In this document: in pieces, positions 1-5,213 of the stretch
Layout of the letters: the number at the start of each line of letters is the position of its first letter
Numbering within the stretch: the first letter of the stretch is position 1
Origin: Candidatus Methanomethylophilaceae archaeon
Lineage (GTDB): Archaea > Thermoplasmatota > Thermoplasmata > Methanomassiliicoccales > Methanomethylophilaceae
Length of the DNA stretch: 7,543 nucleotides
NCBI GenBank assembly: GCA_016297775.1
Contig: JAEDGA010000058.1
Location: 1-7,543, forward strand
Reading direction: 5' to 3'
The notes under the pieces: model-generated
What the model was told of the DNA's origin: nothing
Database searches by the model: none
Seen by the model: the letters and a program-made list of their open reading frames with translations, nothing else
Made by a program: the position numbers and the translations under genes

Positions 1-84
1 GCAATTTGAAAGGGCACTGGTCACTATTTTTGATTTAGGCGGACTTCTATCCAGACTCAGAATCAGTGCATCCTTTAGATTCAT
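1..84 (-). CDS. N-terminal fragment of an unidentified protein, cut by the left edge
   Basis: Reading leftwards from an ATG at 84-82, 28 codons stay open to the window edge. The product begins MNLKDALILSLDRSPP and continues with a short polar then aliphatic stretch ending ALSNC. A G-rich stretch (GAGGGG, minus strand, about 92-87) lies two bases before the ATG, and an AT-rich TATA-like box lies about 40 bases upstream, so the start is supported. The helix-proline-helix look of the first residues would suit the start of a winged-helix DNA-binding protein, but 28 residues are too few to assign a family. No function is claimed. Its direction is opposite to the small gene at 504-749. Confidence 0.45.
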   Translation of the reverse strand, partial: MNLKDALILSLDRSPPKSKIVTSALSNC

Positions 85-120
85 AACCCCTCGATAGTGC
101 CTTTTGTCGCTTTACTTTAG

Positions 121-130
121 CTATTTTTAC
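121..130 (-). promoter_or_regulatory. Possible TATA box for the left-edge gene
   Basis: On the minus strand this reads GTAAAAATAG, an AT-rich block in a moderately GC-rich setting. It sits about 40 bases upstream of the ATG at 84, which would place transcription start near base 99 and leave a leader of about 15 bases carrying the GAGGGG ribosome-binding stretch. This is inferred from spacing and composition only. Confidence 0.3.
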
Positions 131-473
131 AACAGTACGGCCCCTTGGTACGAACAATATCGTATCTGATCGGACGGGAATGTCGATGATTGGGTTCCTG
201 TTGATGTACCTGGATCACTTCTACACCGGACCATCATTGGGGAAAAACGCCGTAGATATCTGTGAAGTGATGAATCAACGATCTACCGAATGACCGTATG
301 AAATCGATGATACCCATACCATCCGTGGGACCCCTTATACCAATCGACATAATCCATGTTGACCATACCGAGCCATGATCCAGATATCCATCGTATTTGC
401 ATCCTCCGGATTCGGATTAAAGCACCGATCCTCATCACATGCATCGTCACGTTTAGTTGTAACTTACGATTCA

Positions 474-486
474 AGTTAATATGAGA
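474..486 (+). promoter_or_regulatory. Possible TATA box for the 81-residue gene
   Basis: The AT-rich block AAGTTAATATGAG is centred about 25 bases before the ATG at 504, the distance expected for a leaderless archaeal transcript. No Shine-Dalgarno-like sequence precedes the ATG, which agrees with leaderless initiation. Inferred from composition and spacing. Confidence 0.3.
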
Positions 487-503
487 ACCATTATCCGACA
501 CCC

Positions 504-749
504 ATGAGATGGTTCGAAGTCGATGTCCGTCTGTACACAGAATGTTCCCTTTCATCGTTCAGACCGATAAAGTATGATACGTTGGAAGAGGCGGTTGCCA
601 AAGCCGAAGAGTACAAAAAGAGATGGAGCGACAATTGCATGGTGGATCTCATGGAATTCAACGATGACGGATCCGAACCGGTCCCATACTACAAGGACAA
701 GGATGGTAGTTGGAAGAGATCCAAGTTCGTATCCTCGTTCCGTATATGA
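504..749 (+). CDS. Small conserved-looking protein of unknown function (81 aa)
   Basis: An 81-residue soluble acidic/basic mixed protein starting MRWFEVDVRLYTEC. The layout suggests an N-terminal strand (residues 3-12), a helix (about 26-42, TLEEAVAKAEEYKKRW), a strand (46-52) and a C-terminal KDKDGSWKR segment (65-73). The helix after a threonine and the late K-D-G turn recall the layout of the DUF2188-type protein at 2915, but sequence similarity is weak and no family is claimed. The ATG at 504 is the only canonical start after the in-frame TAA at 477, and a TATA-like box 25 bases upstream suggests a leaderless mRNA. There is no signal peptide or membrane segment. It lies 117 bases before the efflux transporter in the same frame and direction; a functional link is unproven. 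Confidence 0.6.
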   Translation: MRWFEVDVRLYTECSLSSFRPIKYDTLEEAVAKAEEYKKRWSDNCMVDLMEFNDDGSEPVPYYKDKDGSWKRSKFVSSFRI

Positions 750-764
750 TCCTATATCGCATGT

Positions 765-818
765 CGGCATGTTTTTATCCGGCATGGGCCTTCCGCCCCA
801 GGTGATAATATCGCGATA
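765..818 (+). promoter_or_regulatory. Putative promoter and operator region of the efflux transporter gene
   Basis: The T-rich/TATA-like block GTTTTTATCC at 771-780 is flanked by two copies of CGGCATG (765-771 and 780-786). Downstream, TATCGCGATA at 809-818 is a perfect 10-bp palindrome close to where transcription would begin (about 25-30 bases after the TATA-like block). AGGTGAT at 800-806 resembles an archaeal Shine-Dalgarno but has no ATG, GTG or TTG at proper distance in the transporter frame. The palindrome is a candidate binding site for the neighbouring MarR-type regulator; that is inference. Confidence 0.35.
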
Positions 819-866
819 AAACAGATTACCTATGAGAACATAGACCCTAAGGTACGCAACACCATA

Positions 867-2315
867 ATGACGGGATTGGTTTTCGCCATGCTCATCGCAT
901 GCTTCGATGGTACCATCGTCGGAACCTGCGGGCCGGTCATCGCCGCCGACCTGAACGGTCTAGGATTGTATAGTTGGATGATCACCGCATACATGCTGTG
1001 CGAGACCGTGATGATCCCCATCGCGGGAAAACTTTCCGACCAATTCGGAAGGAAACCTCTGTTCCTCATAGGTTTGGGTCTGTTCGTTTCCGGATCCGTG
1101 GTAGCTGGATTATCCACCAACATGGAGATGTTCATCGCCTGCCGTGCGATACAGGGTGTCGGAGGAGGTATCCTCGTACCCGTGGCCACCGCGGCTGTGG
1201 CCGACCTGTATCCTCCGGAGGACAGGGGTAAGATGCAGGGGATTCTCGGTGCCGTGTTCGGTATCGGAAGCGGTATCGGTCCGCTGATCGGCGGATACAT
1301 CACCGAATACATAAGCTGGCACTGGATATTCTACATCAACATCCCCCTTGCGGCGATAGCATTGATACTGACCGTAAGAAAATTCCCAACACCCGTCACC
1401 TCATCCAGACCCAGCATAGATTATCTGGGCATCTCGTTCCTCACCGCGTTCCTCCTGGACATCCTGTTGTTCTTTGAATGGGCGGGAAGTAAGTTCGATT
1501 GGGTGAGCGTTCAATCGTTCGCGATGGTCATCACGGCTGTGGTTTTGCTGGTCGCATTCGTATTCGCGGAAAAGAGGGCGATCGAACCGGTCATCGCGCC
1601 GCACCTGATACACAACAAGACCGTCGTCATGTCATCGATATTCATGTTCCTGTTCGGTATCGCGATGATGGGTGCATTGATCTACACATCCATGTTCGCC
1701 ATCAGCGTACTGGGCCTCAGCACACTCGAATCGGGCACGTACATCCTTGCCATGGTGTTCGGAATGATGATCACCGCCAACATCAGCGGACAGACCGTGA
1801 ACAGAACAGGGTACAGATTCTGGCTGATAGTCGGACCGATCGTCACCGCCATCGGACTGTTCATGCTATCCCGGATGACCATCGGTACCGAATTGTGGTA
1901 CTATGCAGTGTGTCTCTTCGTGTTCGGCCTCGGACTCGGATGCATGATGGCGGTACTGATGACCGCGGTACAGAACAGTTCCACCGAATCCGAGATGGGT
2001 ATGACCACATCCACGGTCAACGTCCTGAAATCGATCGGTTCCACGATAGGTACCGCAATATTCTCGTTCGTTATCAACAACAAGCTTTCATCGGAACTCA
2101 TGGAGAGACTTCCGGAGGATGTATACAACAACATACCTCACAACACCGAGATCATCGGCCTGTTACCTTACATGACACCGGAGAACGCGTACAATGCCCT
2201 ACTGTCCTTCGCCAACAGCGTCGATTTCTCATTCGCCTGTGCCGGCATACTGATGCTGTCGCTGGTCATCATAGGTGCAATCTTCAAGGCGGAAACACCG
2301 AAGAACGAGGATTGA
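867..2315 (+). CDS. MFS transporter, DHA2 (EmrB/QacA-like) drug:proton antiporter family
   Basis: A 482-residue, highly hydrophobic protein with the marks of the major facilitator superfamily: the TM1 motif FDGTIVGTCGP (residues 13-23, with the family's membrane aspartate at 14), motif A GKLSDQFGRKP (54-64), motif B RAIQGVGG (93-100) and the antiporter motif C GIGSGIGPLIGG (132-143). Length and helix count (about 14 segments) fit the DHA2 branch, which exports drugs, dyes or other amphiphiles in exchange for protons across the cytoplasmic membrane. The substrate cannot be read from sequence. A hydrophilic loop lies near 405-440, before the last helix, and the tail is short and charged. The ATG at 867 is the only canonical start, but the frame stays open back to 750 and would encode a plausible longer N-terminus (YENIDPKVRNTI before the current start), so the true start is uncertain. 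A MarR-type regulator gene follows 56 bases downstream in the same direction and probably controls it. Confidence 0.93.
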   Translation: MTGLVFAMLIACFDGTIVGTCGPVIAADLNGLGLYSWMITAYMLCETVMIPIAGKLSDQFGRKPLFLIGLGLFVSGSVVAGLSTNMEMFIACRAIQGVGGGILVPVATAAVADLYPPEDRGKMQGILGAVFGIGSGIGPLIGGYITEYISWHWIFYINIPLAAIALILTVRKFPTPVTSSRPSIDYLGISFLTAFLLDILLFFEWAGSKFDWVSVQSFAMVITAVVLLVAFVFAEKRAIEPVIAPHLIHNKTVVMSSIFMFLFGIAMMGALIYTSMFAISVLGLSTLESGTYILAMVFGMMITANISGQTVNRTGYRFWLIVGPIVTAIGLFMLSRMTIGTELWYYAVCLFVFGLGLGCMMAVLMTAVQNSSTESEMGMTTSTVNVLKSIGSTIGTAIFSFVINNKLSSELMERLPEDVYNNIPHNTEIIGLLPYMTPENAYNALLSFANSVDFSFACAGILMLSLVIIGAIFKAETPKNED

Positions 2316-2330
2316 TTGCATATAAACAAT

Positions 2331-2368
2331 AATTAAACCTTTTTATTTTTATAAACAGTAGTTTAATT
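2331..2368 (+). promoter_or_regulatory. Promoter of the MarR-type gene flanked by an 8-bp inverted repeat
   Basis: The TATA-like block TTTTTATAAAC (2346-2356) is centred about 21 bases before the ATG at 2372, pointing to a leaderless transcript. It is bracketed by perfect inverted copies AATTAAAC (2331-2338) and GTTTAATT (2361-2368), 22 bases apart. TATAAACA also occurs twice in direct orientation (2321-2328 and 2350-2357). Such symmetry around a promoter suits autorepression by a dimeric MarR-type protein, although AT-rich sequence can produce short repeats by chance. Confidence 0.45.
2340..2350 (+). terminator. Oligo-T terminator candidate after the transporter gene
   Basis: A TTTTTATTTTT run begins 24 bases after the transporter stop codon. 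Archaeal RNA polymerase commonly stops at T-rich non-template runs without a hairpin. The run overlaps the promoter of the next gene, so termination and re-initiation would be adjacent. Confidence 0.45.
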
Positions 2369-2371
2369 TCG

Positions 2372-2824
2372 ATGGAAATCTCGAAAGACCTGTTCACAAA
2401 GTTCAACAACATCTCCAGAAAATCATCCAGACATATTGTGGAACTCATCAACACGAGGATGGGGGACAGGAATCTCAGAAGATACCATATAACCGTCATC
2501 TCCGTCATCGGTTCCGAACCGGGGATATCCCAGAGGACGGTCATAGACCGTACCCTGTACAATAAAGCAAGAGTATCCATCATAACCGCAGAATTGATCG
2601 AGATGGGCTATGTCGTGAATTCTTCATCGTCCAAGATCTCCTCCCTCGCTCTCACACGCAAAGGTAAAGAGGTGTTCGAGGAATGCAAGGAACTGTTCGT
2701 AGAACATCACATGAGGATGCTGAACGGGTTGAGCGATACGGAAGTTGTTTTTCTCACGGAAGTACTGTCCAAGATCGACAGGAATCTCGACTCTATGAAC
2801 ACGTCCGAACATTACGGAAAGTGA
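2372..2824 (+). CDS. MarR-family winged helix-turn-helix transcriptional regulator
   Basis: A 150-residue protein of typical MarR size. The order is an N-terminal dimerisation helix (about 5-30), a helix-turn-helix with recognition helix near 54-80 (RTVIDRTLYNKARVSIITAE then LIEMGYV), a wing with a serine-rich turn (83-92, SSSSK in place of the usual charged DxRD stretch) leading to LALTRKGKEVF, and C-terminal helices that pair in the dimer. MarR proteins usually repress a neighbouring efflux gene and release DNA when a ligand binds. Lying directly behind an MFS exporter, this one is the likely regulator of that gene and of itself; ligand and operator are not known. The ATG at 2372 is about 21 bases after a TATA box, so the mRNA is probably leaderless. 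The relaxed wing sequence is mildly unusual. Confidence 0.85.
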   Translation: MEISKDLFTKFNNISRKSSRHIVELINTRMGDRNLRRYHITVISVIGSEPGISQRTVIDRTLYNKARVSIITAELIEMGYVVNSSSSKISSLALTRKGKEVFEECKELFVEHHMRMLNGLSDTEVVFLTEVLSKIDRNLDSMNTSEHYGK

Positions 2825-2851
2825 GATCCTTCGCTTCCACCGTCAATAACG

Positions 2852-2859
2852 ATTATAAC
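2852..2859 (+). promoter_or_regulatory. TATA box candidate for the DUF2188 gene
   Basis: ATTATAAC lies about 25 bases before the half-site cluster at 2870-2899 and about 60 bases before the ATG at 2915. Transcription would start near 2880, giving a leader of about 35 bases that includes the GGGAGAG ribosome-binding site. An alternative box is TTGTATAC within the cluster at 2873-2880. Confidence 0.35.
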
Positions 2860-2869
2860 CATCCAATTA

Positions 2870-2899
2870 GATTGTATACCTGTACAATCAGAATTGTAC
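2870..2899. promoter_or_regulatory. Three alternating TTGTA half-sites: probable operator
   Basis: GATTGTA (2870-2876), TACAATC (2883-2889) and ATTGTAC (2893-2899) form two overlapping perfect inverted repeats that share the middle copy. The first pair has 7-bp arms with a 6-base spacer. The second pair, GTACAAT/ATTGTAC, has 7-bp arms with a 4-base spacer. The cluster covers the expected transcription start of the downstream gene, where a bound dimer would block initiation. The binding protein is unknown; the MarR-type protein encoded just upstream is one candidate. Confidence 0.5.
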
Positions 2900-2914
2900 G
2901 ATGGGAGAGATCTA

Positions 2915-3154
2915 ATGACAGAAGAAGAGACCACAATTACACAGACCGAGGATAAGAAATCCACCAGGACCAAGAAACAGTACGTACTGCCCCACGAGCG
3001 CGGATGGCAGGTGAAACTCGAGGGTTCGTCCAAGGCCACCAAGGTCTTCAAGACCAAGGCGGAAGCGGAGGAGTACGCCAAACAGCTCGCCAAGAACCAG
3101 AACACAACCGTCATGCGTCAGAAGAAGGACGGTACGTTCCAGAAGAAAAAGTGA
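2915..3154 (+). CDS. DUF2188-type small basic protein (79 aa)
   Basis: A 79-residue lysine-rich protein. After a polar, threonine/glutamate-rich head (1-20) comes the DUF2188-like core: a strand YVLPHERGWQVKLEGS (23-38), F-KTKAEAEEYAKQLAKN (45-61, a helix) and a final strand-turn TTVMRQKKDGTFQKK (64-78). This spacing of GWQVK, the T-x-A-E-A helix and the K-D-G turn is what the DUF2188 family shows; its biochemical role is not established. The ATG at 2915 is preferred over an in-frame TTG at 2894 because GGGAGAG at 2903-2909 lies five bases before it. It has no membrane segment. The gene has its own promoter with a symmetrical operator, so it is probably regulated separately from the MarR-type gene 90 bases upstream. 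Confidence 0.75.
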   Translation: MTEEETTITQTEDKKSTRTKKQYVLPHERGWQVKLEGSSKATKVFKTKAEAEEYAKQLAKNQNTTVMRQKKDGTFQKKK

Positions 3155-3188
3155 GAGAGCAGAGCGCGAATAATGGGATGGTGAGAGA
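3151..3188 (+). repeat. Direct repeat GTGAGAGA spaced 30 bases
   Basis: GTGAGAGA occurs at 3151-3158, overlapping the stop codon of the DUF2188 gene, and again at 3181-3188. The copies are exactly 30 bases apart. No function can be assigned; it may be chance or part of the structured 3' end. Confidence 0.3.
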
Positions 3189-3191
3189 ATA

Positions 3192-3237
3192 ACTCTGCCC
3201 TCAGAGTACCGAGTGGGGATTTCTTCCCGGCCTCTGA
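3192..3237 (+). other. Mutually exclusive hairpins downstream of the DUF2188 gene
   Basis: ACTCTG (3192-3197) can pair with CAGAGT (3202-3207) across a four-base loop. TCAGAG (3201-3206) can instead pair with CTCTGA (3232-3237), enclosing a further GGGGA/TTCCC hairpin (3215-3219 with 3224-3228). The middle segment can join only one partner at a time. This may be a processed 3' end, a transcription end, or a small RNA; no known RNA family was recognised. Confidence 0.35.
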
Positions 3238-3271
3238 TTCATCATCCCTGTCAATACATATAAAGTTCAAA

Positions 3272-3311
3272 GCGGGGGGTGACCGAATCAATCCGAATCT
3301 GCCCTCCCCGC
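3272..3311. other. GC-rich hairpin just downstream of the arcS stop codon
   Basis: GCGGGGGG (3272-3279) can pair over eight positions (one G-U) with CTCCCCGC (3304-3311). The 24-base loop contains CCGAATC twice (3283-3289 and 3293-3299). It lies between the convergent arcS and DUF2188 genes, starting 16 bases beyond the arcS stop, and may protect or define the arcS mRNA 3' end. No T-run follows on either strand, so a standard terminator is not shown. Confidence 0.35.
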
Positions 3312-3326
3312 AGAACTGCATTTCTT

Positions 3327-5021
3327 TCAATCTTTGGCCTTGTGCCTGATCTTCACGGCTATTCCGCGTTTGAGATCGGTCATCTCTCTACCGGACATTG
3401 TTGCCACTCCGACGGCCACGACCTTGCCGTTCTTCATGACCACGGCCTCGTCGCCGATACGGATGCCGGGATCCGCATCGATCACACCTACGGCGAAGAG
3501 ATTGCCCTTGAGCTCGAAGTCCATCATGTTTACGATGTTGTGTCCGCAACCTGCGACTATCTTAGCACCGTCCACGGTCAGAGAGAACGCTCCTCTCTCC
3601 TCGGACATCATGGCCAACTGAACCTTGTTCCTCTGGATCTTCCAATAGGGGAATCTGCCGGTACCGAAGGTGTCCGCATCCATGATCGCATCTGCGACAT
3701 CGTTGCCGAACTGGAATCCGAGCACCGAACGGATGGTCTCCTTCCTGTCCTCGGCGTAATCGCCTACCTTCATACCTGCGGTGGCCTCTCTGAGTGCGGT
3801 CTCGAGATTGGACAGGGATGCAGGGGATACGGAATCGCCTACGACGGTCTCCACGATATCGTCGCGAAGACCGGCGATGAGCTCAGTGTCCTCTCCCAAG
3901 TGGGATATGACCTTGTCATAACCCTGCTCCAGAAGGTGCGACAGCATCTCCCTGATGAACTGCTTCTCCTGACACTTCCACTCTCCGGTCACAGGTATGT
4001 CATAGGAGTTGGCAGGATAGAAGCAGTCCAATTCGCGGGGGACGAGGCCCAGCGGGGATGTGACTATGACCTCGTGCACCGCGGTATCGAAATTGGATGC
4101 GTGTATGGCGAACGAGAACCTCTTGTGGGTCTTGGATGTGTGATAGGGCTTCTTGGCCGAACAGGGGAGGAGCAAGAGGACCTTCTTGTGGGCCGGTTTC
4201 CTGTATCTCTCCATGAACATGTTCCTGTACTTCAGAACATCCGGTCTTCTGAGGGACTGGGTCGTGTTGCATGAGAACCTGGATCCGGCATCGTCGACGG
4301 TCTCCGCCTGATAATCATATCCCACCCTGTCGAACACCCTGAGTGCGGCGACGGAGGACGGTGAAGCCGAGGAACGCTGATCCACGAGCTCCCTGAGACG
4401 TCCGCCCTTGATGAAATCCGCGGTCTTGGAACATTCCCTGCGGAGATCGTCGAGATTCTCCTCGGTGACATCCCCTTCGGATTGTATGAGTCCCTCGGGT
4501 ATGGTACGCACTCCGCGTACTCCGAATGTCCTGCAGAGTATATCGTCGAATACATCCACACCCATATATGCCAGCAAAGCGAGTGTGGAAGGTTCCGCTA
4601 TGCCCAGGAATCCGAGGACGACGTTGTAACCCACCTTTCCGCGCAGCTCGATCACCGCGTCCACCAATGCCCTGGGATTGTTCCTGAGGTCGTATGCGTT
4701 GGACAGGAACAACATCTCGACACCCTCCGGTAATTCCAAGTCCTTGGGGATCGGAAGCCTGACCGATGCCGCCTTGGGGCCGCACATGATCACACCGCCA
4801 GAACCCGCACCGAAAGGCGTGCTGAACACCGTTCCGGGATCGAGAGGATACCTCGCCCCGCCGAGCACAAGATCCCTGCGTCCTCCGTCCACCAACACGT
4901 ACATCGGATCGTCGCATGTTGTGGTAACGGTACGGATGACCGCGGGAGTGGGGATCGAGACATCCCCGTCCTTGTATTCGCATACCCTGCCTCTGAAGGA
5001 GCGGTAGTTCACGTCGAGCAT
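3327..5021 (-). CDS. arcS: Archaeosine synthase ArcS (tRNA-guanine transglycosylase-like, PUA domain)
   Basis: This enzyme acts on preQ0 placed at position 15 in the D-loop of archaeal tRNAs and converts it towards archaeosine, alone or with a radical-SAM partner that is not in this window. Of the 564 residues, the N-terminal part (about 1-200) is a degenerate TGT-like barrel (PTPAVI near 25, then YMGVDVFDD near 152). The middle carries the ArcS signature PCSAKKPYHTSKTH (286-299), whose lysines are essential in the family, and SPLGLVPRELDCFYP (322-336). A C-terminal PUA RNA-binding domain spans about 487-562 (AGCGHNIV to GIAVKIRHK). The start is placed at the ATG at 5021-5019 rather than an upstream TTG at 5090. 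The conserved fold begins there (MLDVNYRSFRGRV), and the TATA-like box GTATAATATC (5050-5041) is centred about 24 bases upstream, suggesting a leaderless mRNA. The gene is divergent from pyrB. Confidence 0.93.
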   Translation of the reverse strand: MLDVNYRSFRGRVCEYKDGDVSIPTPAVIRTVTTTCDDPMYVLVDGGRRDLVLGGARYPLDPGTVFSTPFGAGSGGVIMCGPKAASVRLPIPKDLELPEGVEMLFLSNAYDLRNNPRALVDAVIELRGKVGYNVVLGFLGIAEPSTLALLAYMGVDVFDDILCRTFGVRGVRTIPEGLIQSEGDVTEENLDDLRRECSKTADFIKGGRLRELVDQRSSASPSSVAALRVFDRVGYDYQAETVDDAGSRFSCNTTQSLRRPDVLKYRNMFMERYRKPAHKKVLLLLPCSAKKPYHTSKTHKRFSFAIHASNFDTAVHEVIVTSPLGLVPRELDCFYPANSYDIPVTGEWKCQEKQFIREMLSHLLEQGYDKVISHLGEDTELIAGLRDDIVETVVGDSVSPASLSNLETALREATAGMKVGDYAEDRKETIRSVLGFQFGNDVADAIMDADTFGTGRFPYWKIQRNKVQLAMMSEERGAFSLTVDGAKIVAGCGHNIVNMMDFELKGNLFAVGVIDADPGIRIGDEAVVMKNGKVVAVGVATMSGREMTDLKRGIAVKIRHKAKD

Positions 5022-5040
5022 ACACCCGCAATCGCGTGCG

Positions 5041-5050
5041 GATATTATAC
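5041..5050 (-). promoter_or_regulatory. TATA box of arcS
   Basis: On the minus strand this reads GTATAATATC, centred about 24 bases before the arcS ATG at 5021, which places transcription start at or next to the start codon. The block is close to symmetrical (GATATTATAC on the plus strand) and could also direct rightward transcription into the 5089-5156 inverted repeat. Confidence 0.5.
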
Positions 5051-5088
5051 CTTGGTGTCCGGCAAGATGCCGATGTATCGTCGCATAC

Positions 5089-5156
5089 AATGAGCCAGAT
5101 ACATAATTCGGGTAATACGGTGTCGCATAACCGCTAATAAACGTATCTGGCTCATT
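5089..5156. repeat. Perfect 14-bp inverted repeat with T-run between arcS and pyrB
   Basis: AATGAGCCAGATAC (5089-5102) and GTATCTGGCTCATT (5143-5156) are exact reverse complements separated by 40 bases. The right arm runs straight into TTTTTC (5155-5160), so a rightward transcript would end in a stem followed by U residues. Between the arms lies a 15-codon plus-strand frame (ATG at 5090, MSQIHNSGNTVSHNR, tandem TAA TAA at 5135-5140). GTCGCATA occurs once just outside the left arm (5080-5087) and once inside (5122-5129). Possible readings are an attenuator with leader peptide for pyrBI, a small RNA, or a tiny mobile-element remnant; sequence alone does not decide. Confidence 0.55.
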
Positions 5157-5180
5157 TTTCCGCCCTCGCGCCCACGCAAT

Positions 5181-5192
5181 AAGGTTAAAAGT
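5181..5192 (+). promoter_or_regulatory. Possible TATA box of the pyrBI operon
   Basis: AAGGTTAAAAGT is the only AT-rich block directly before pyrB and is centred about 27 bases before the ATG at 5214, the spacing for a leaderless or near-leaderless mRNA. If this promoter is used, the inverted repeat at 5089-5156 lies upstream of the transcript and could act only as a protein-binding site. Confidence 0.4.
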
Positions 5193-5213
5193 CGTGGATG
5201 TGATAAGCCCATC

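Larger units (their letters stand above)
85..503. other. Gene-poor, possibly degraded stretch
   Basis: About 420 bases without a convincing gene. Base composition is more AT-rich than the genes to the right. Two short open stretches have protein-like composition but lack support. One is on the plus strand at 180-293 (37 codons, starting MSMIGFLLMYLDHF). The other is on the minus strand at 463-335 (42 codons, no ATG at its head, containing DEDRCFNPNPEDANTMDIW and ending in TAA). A 90-codon minus-strand frame at 555-283 overlaps the start of the gene at 504 and uses codons poorly. The pattern suits an eroded gene or old insertion remnant, but this is a guess. No inverted repeats, target duplications or RNA genes could be recognised. 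Confidence 0.4.

Noticed and set aside
283..555. A 90-codon minus-strand frame overlapping the 81-residue gene
   Set aside because: No ribosome-binding site or promoter was seen, the composition is odd, it starts inside the better-supported gene at 504, and parts of it read better in another frame.
1499..2332. A 277-codon plus-strand frame within the transporter gene
   Set aside because: It is rich in arginine, histidine and glutamine and is an out-of-frame reading of the MFS gene, which carries clear family motifs.
2894..2896. TTG start for the DUF2188 gene
   Set aside because: It lies inside the operator half-site cluster and lacks a ribosome-binding site. The ATG at 2915 has GGGAGAG at proper spacing.
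3196..3249. A box C/D small RNA on the minus strand (ATGATGA near 3246-3240 and CTGA near 3203-3200)
   Set aside because: No internal D'/C' boxes and no terminal stem are present, and the only TATA-like box would start transcription past the C box.
3279..4274. A 331-codon open frame on the plus strand
   Set aside because: It lies opposite arcS, whose motifs and domains are unmistakable. Its translation is histidine/glycine/leucine-rich without any recognisable motif, typical of a shadow frame.
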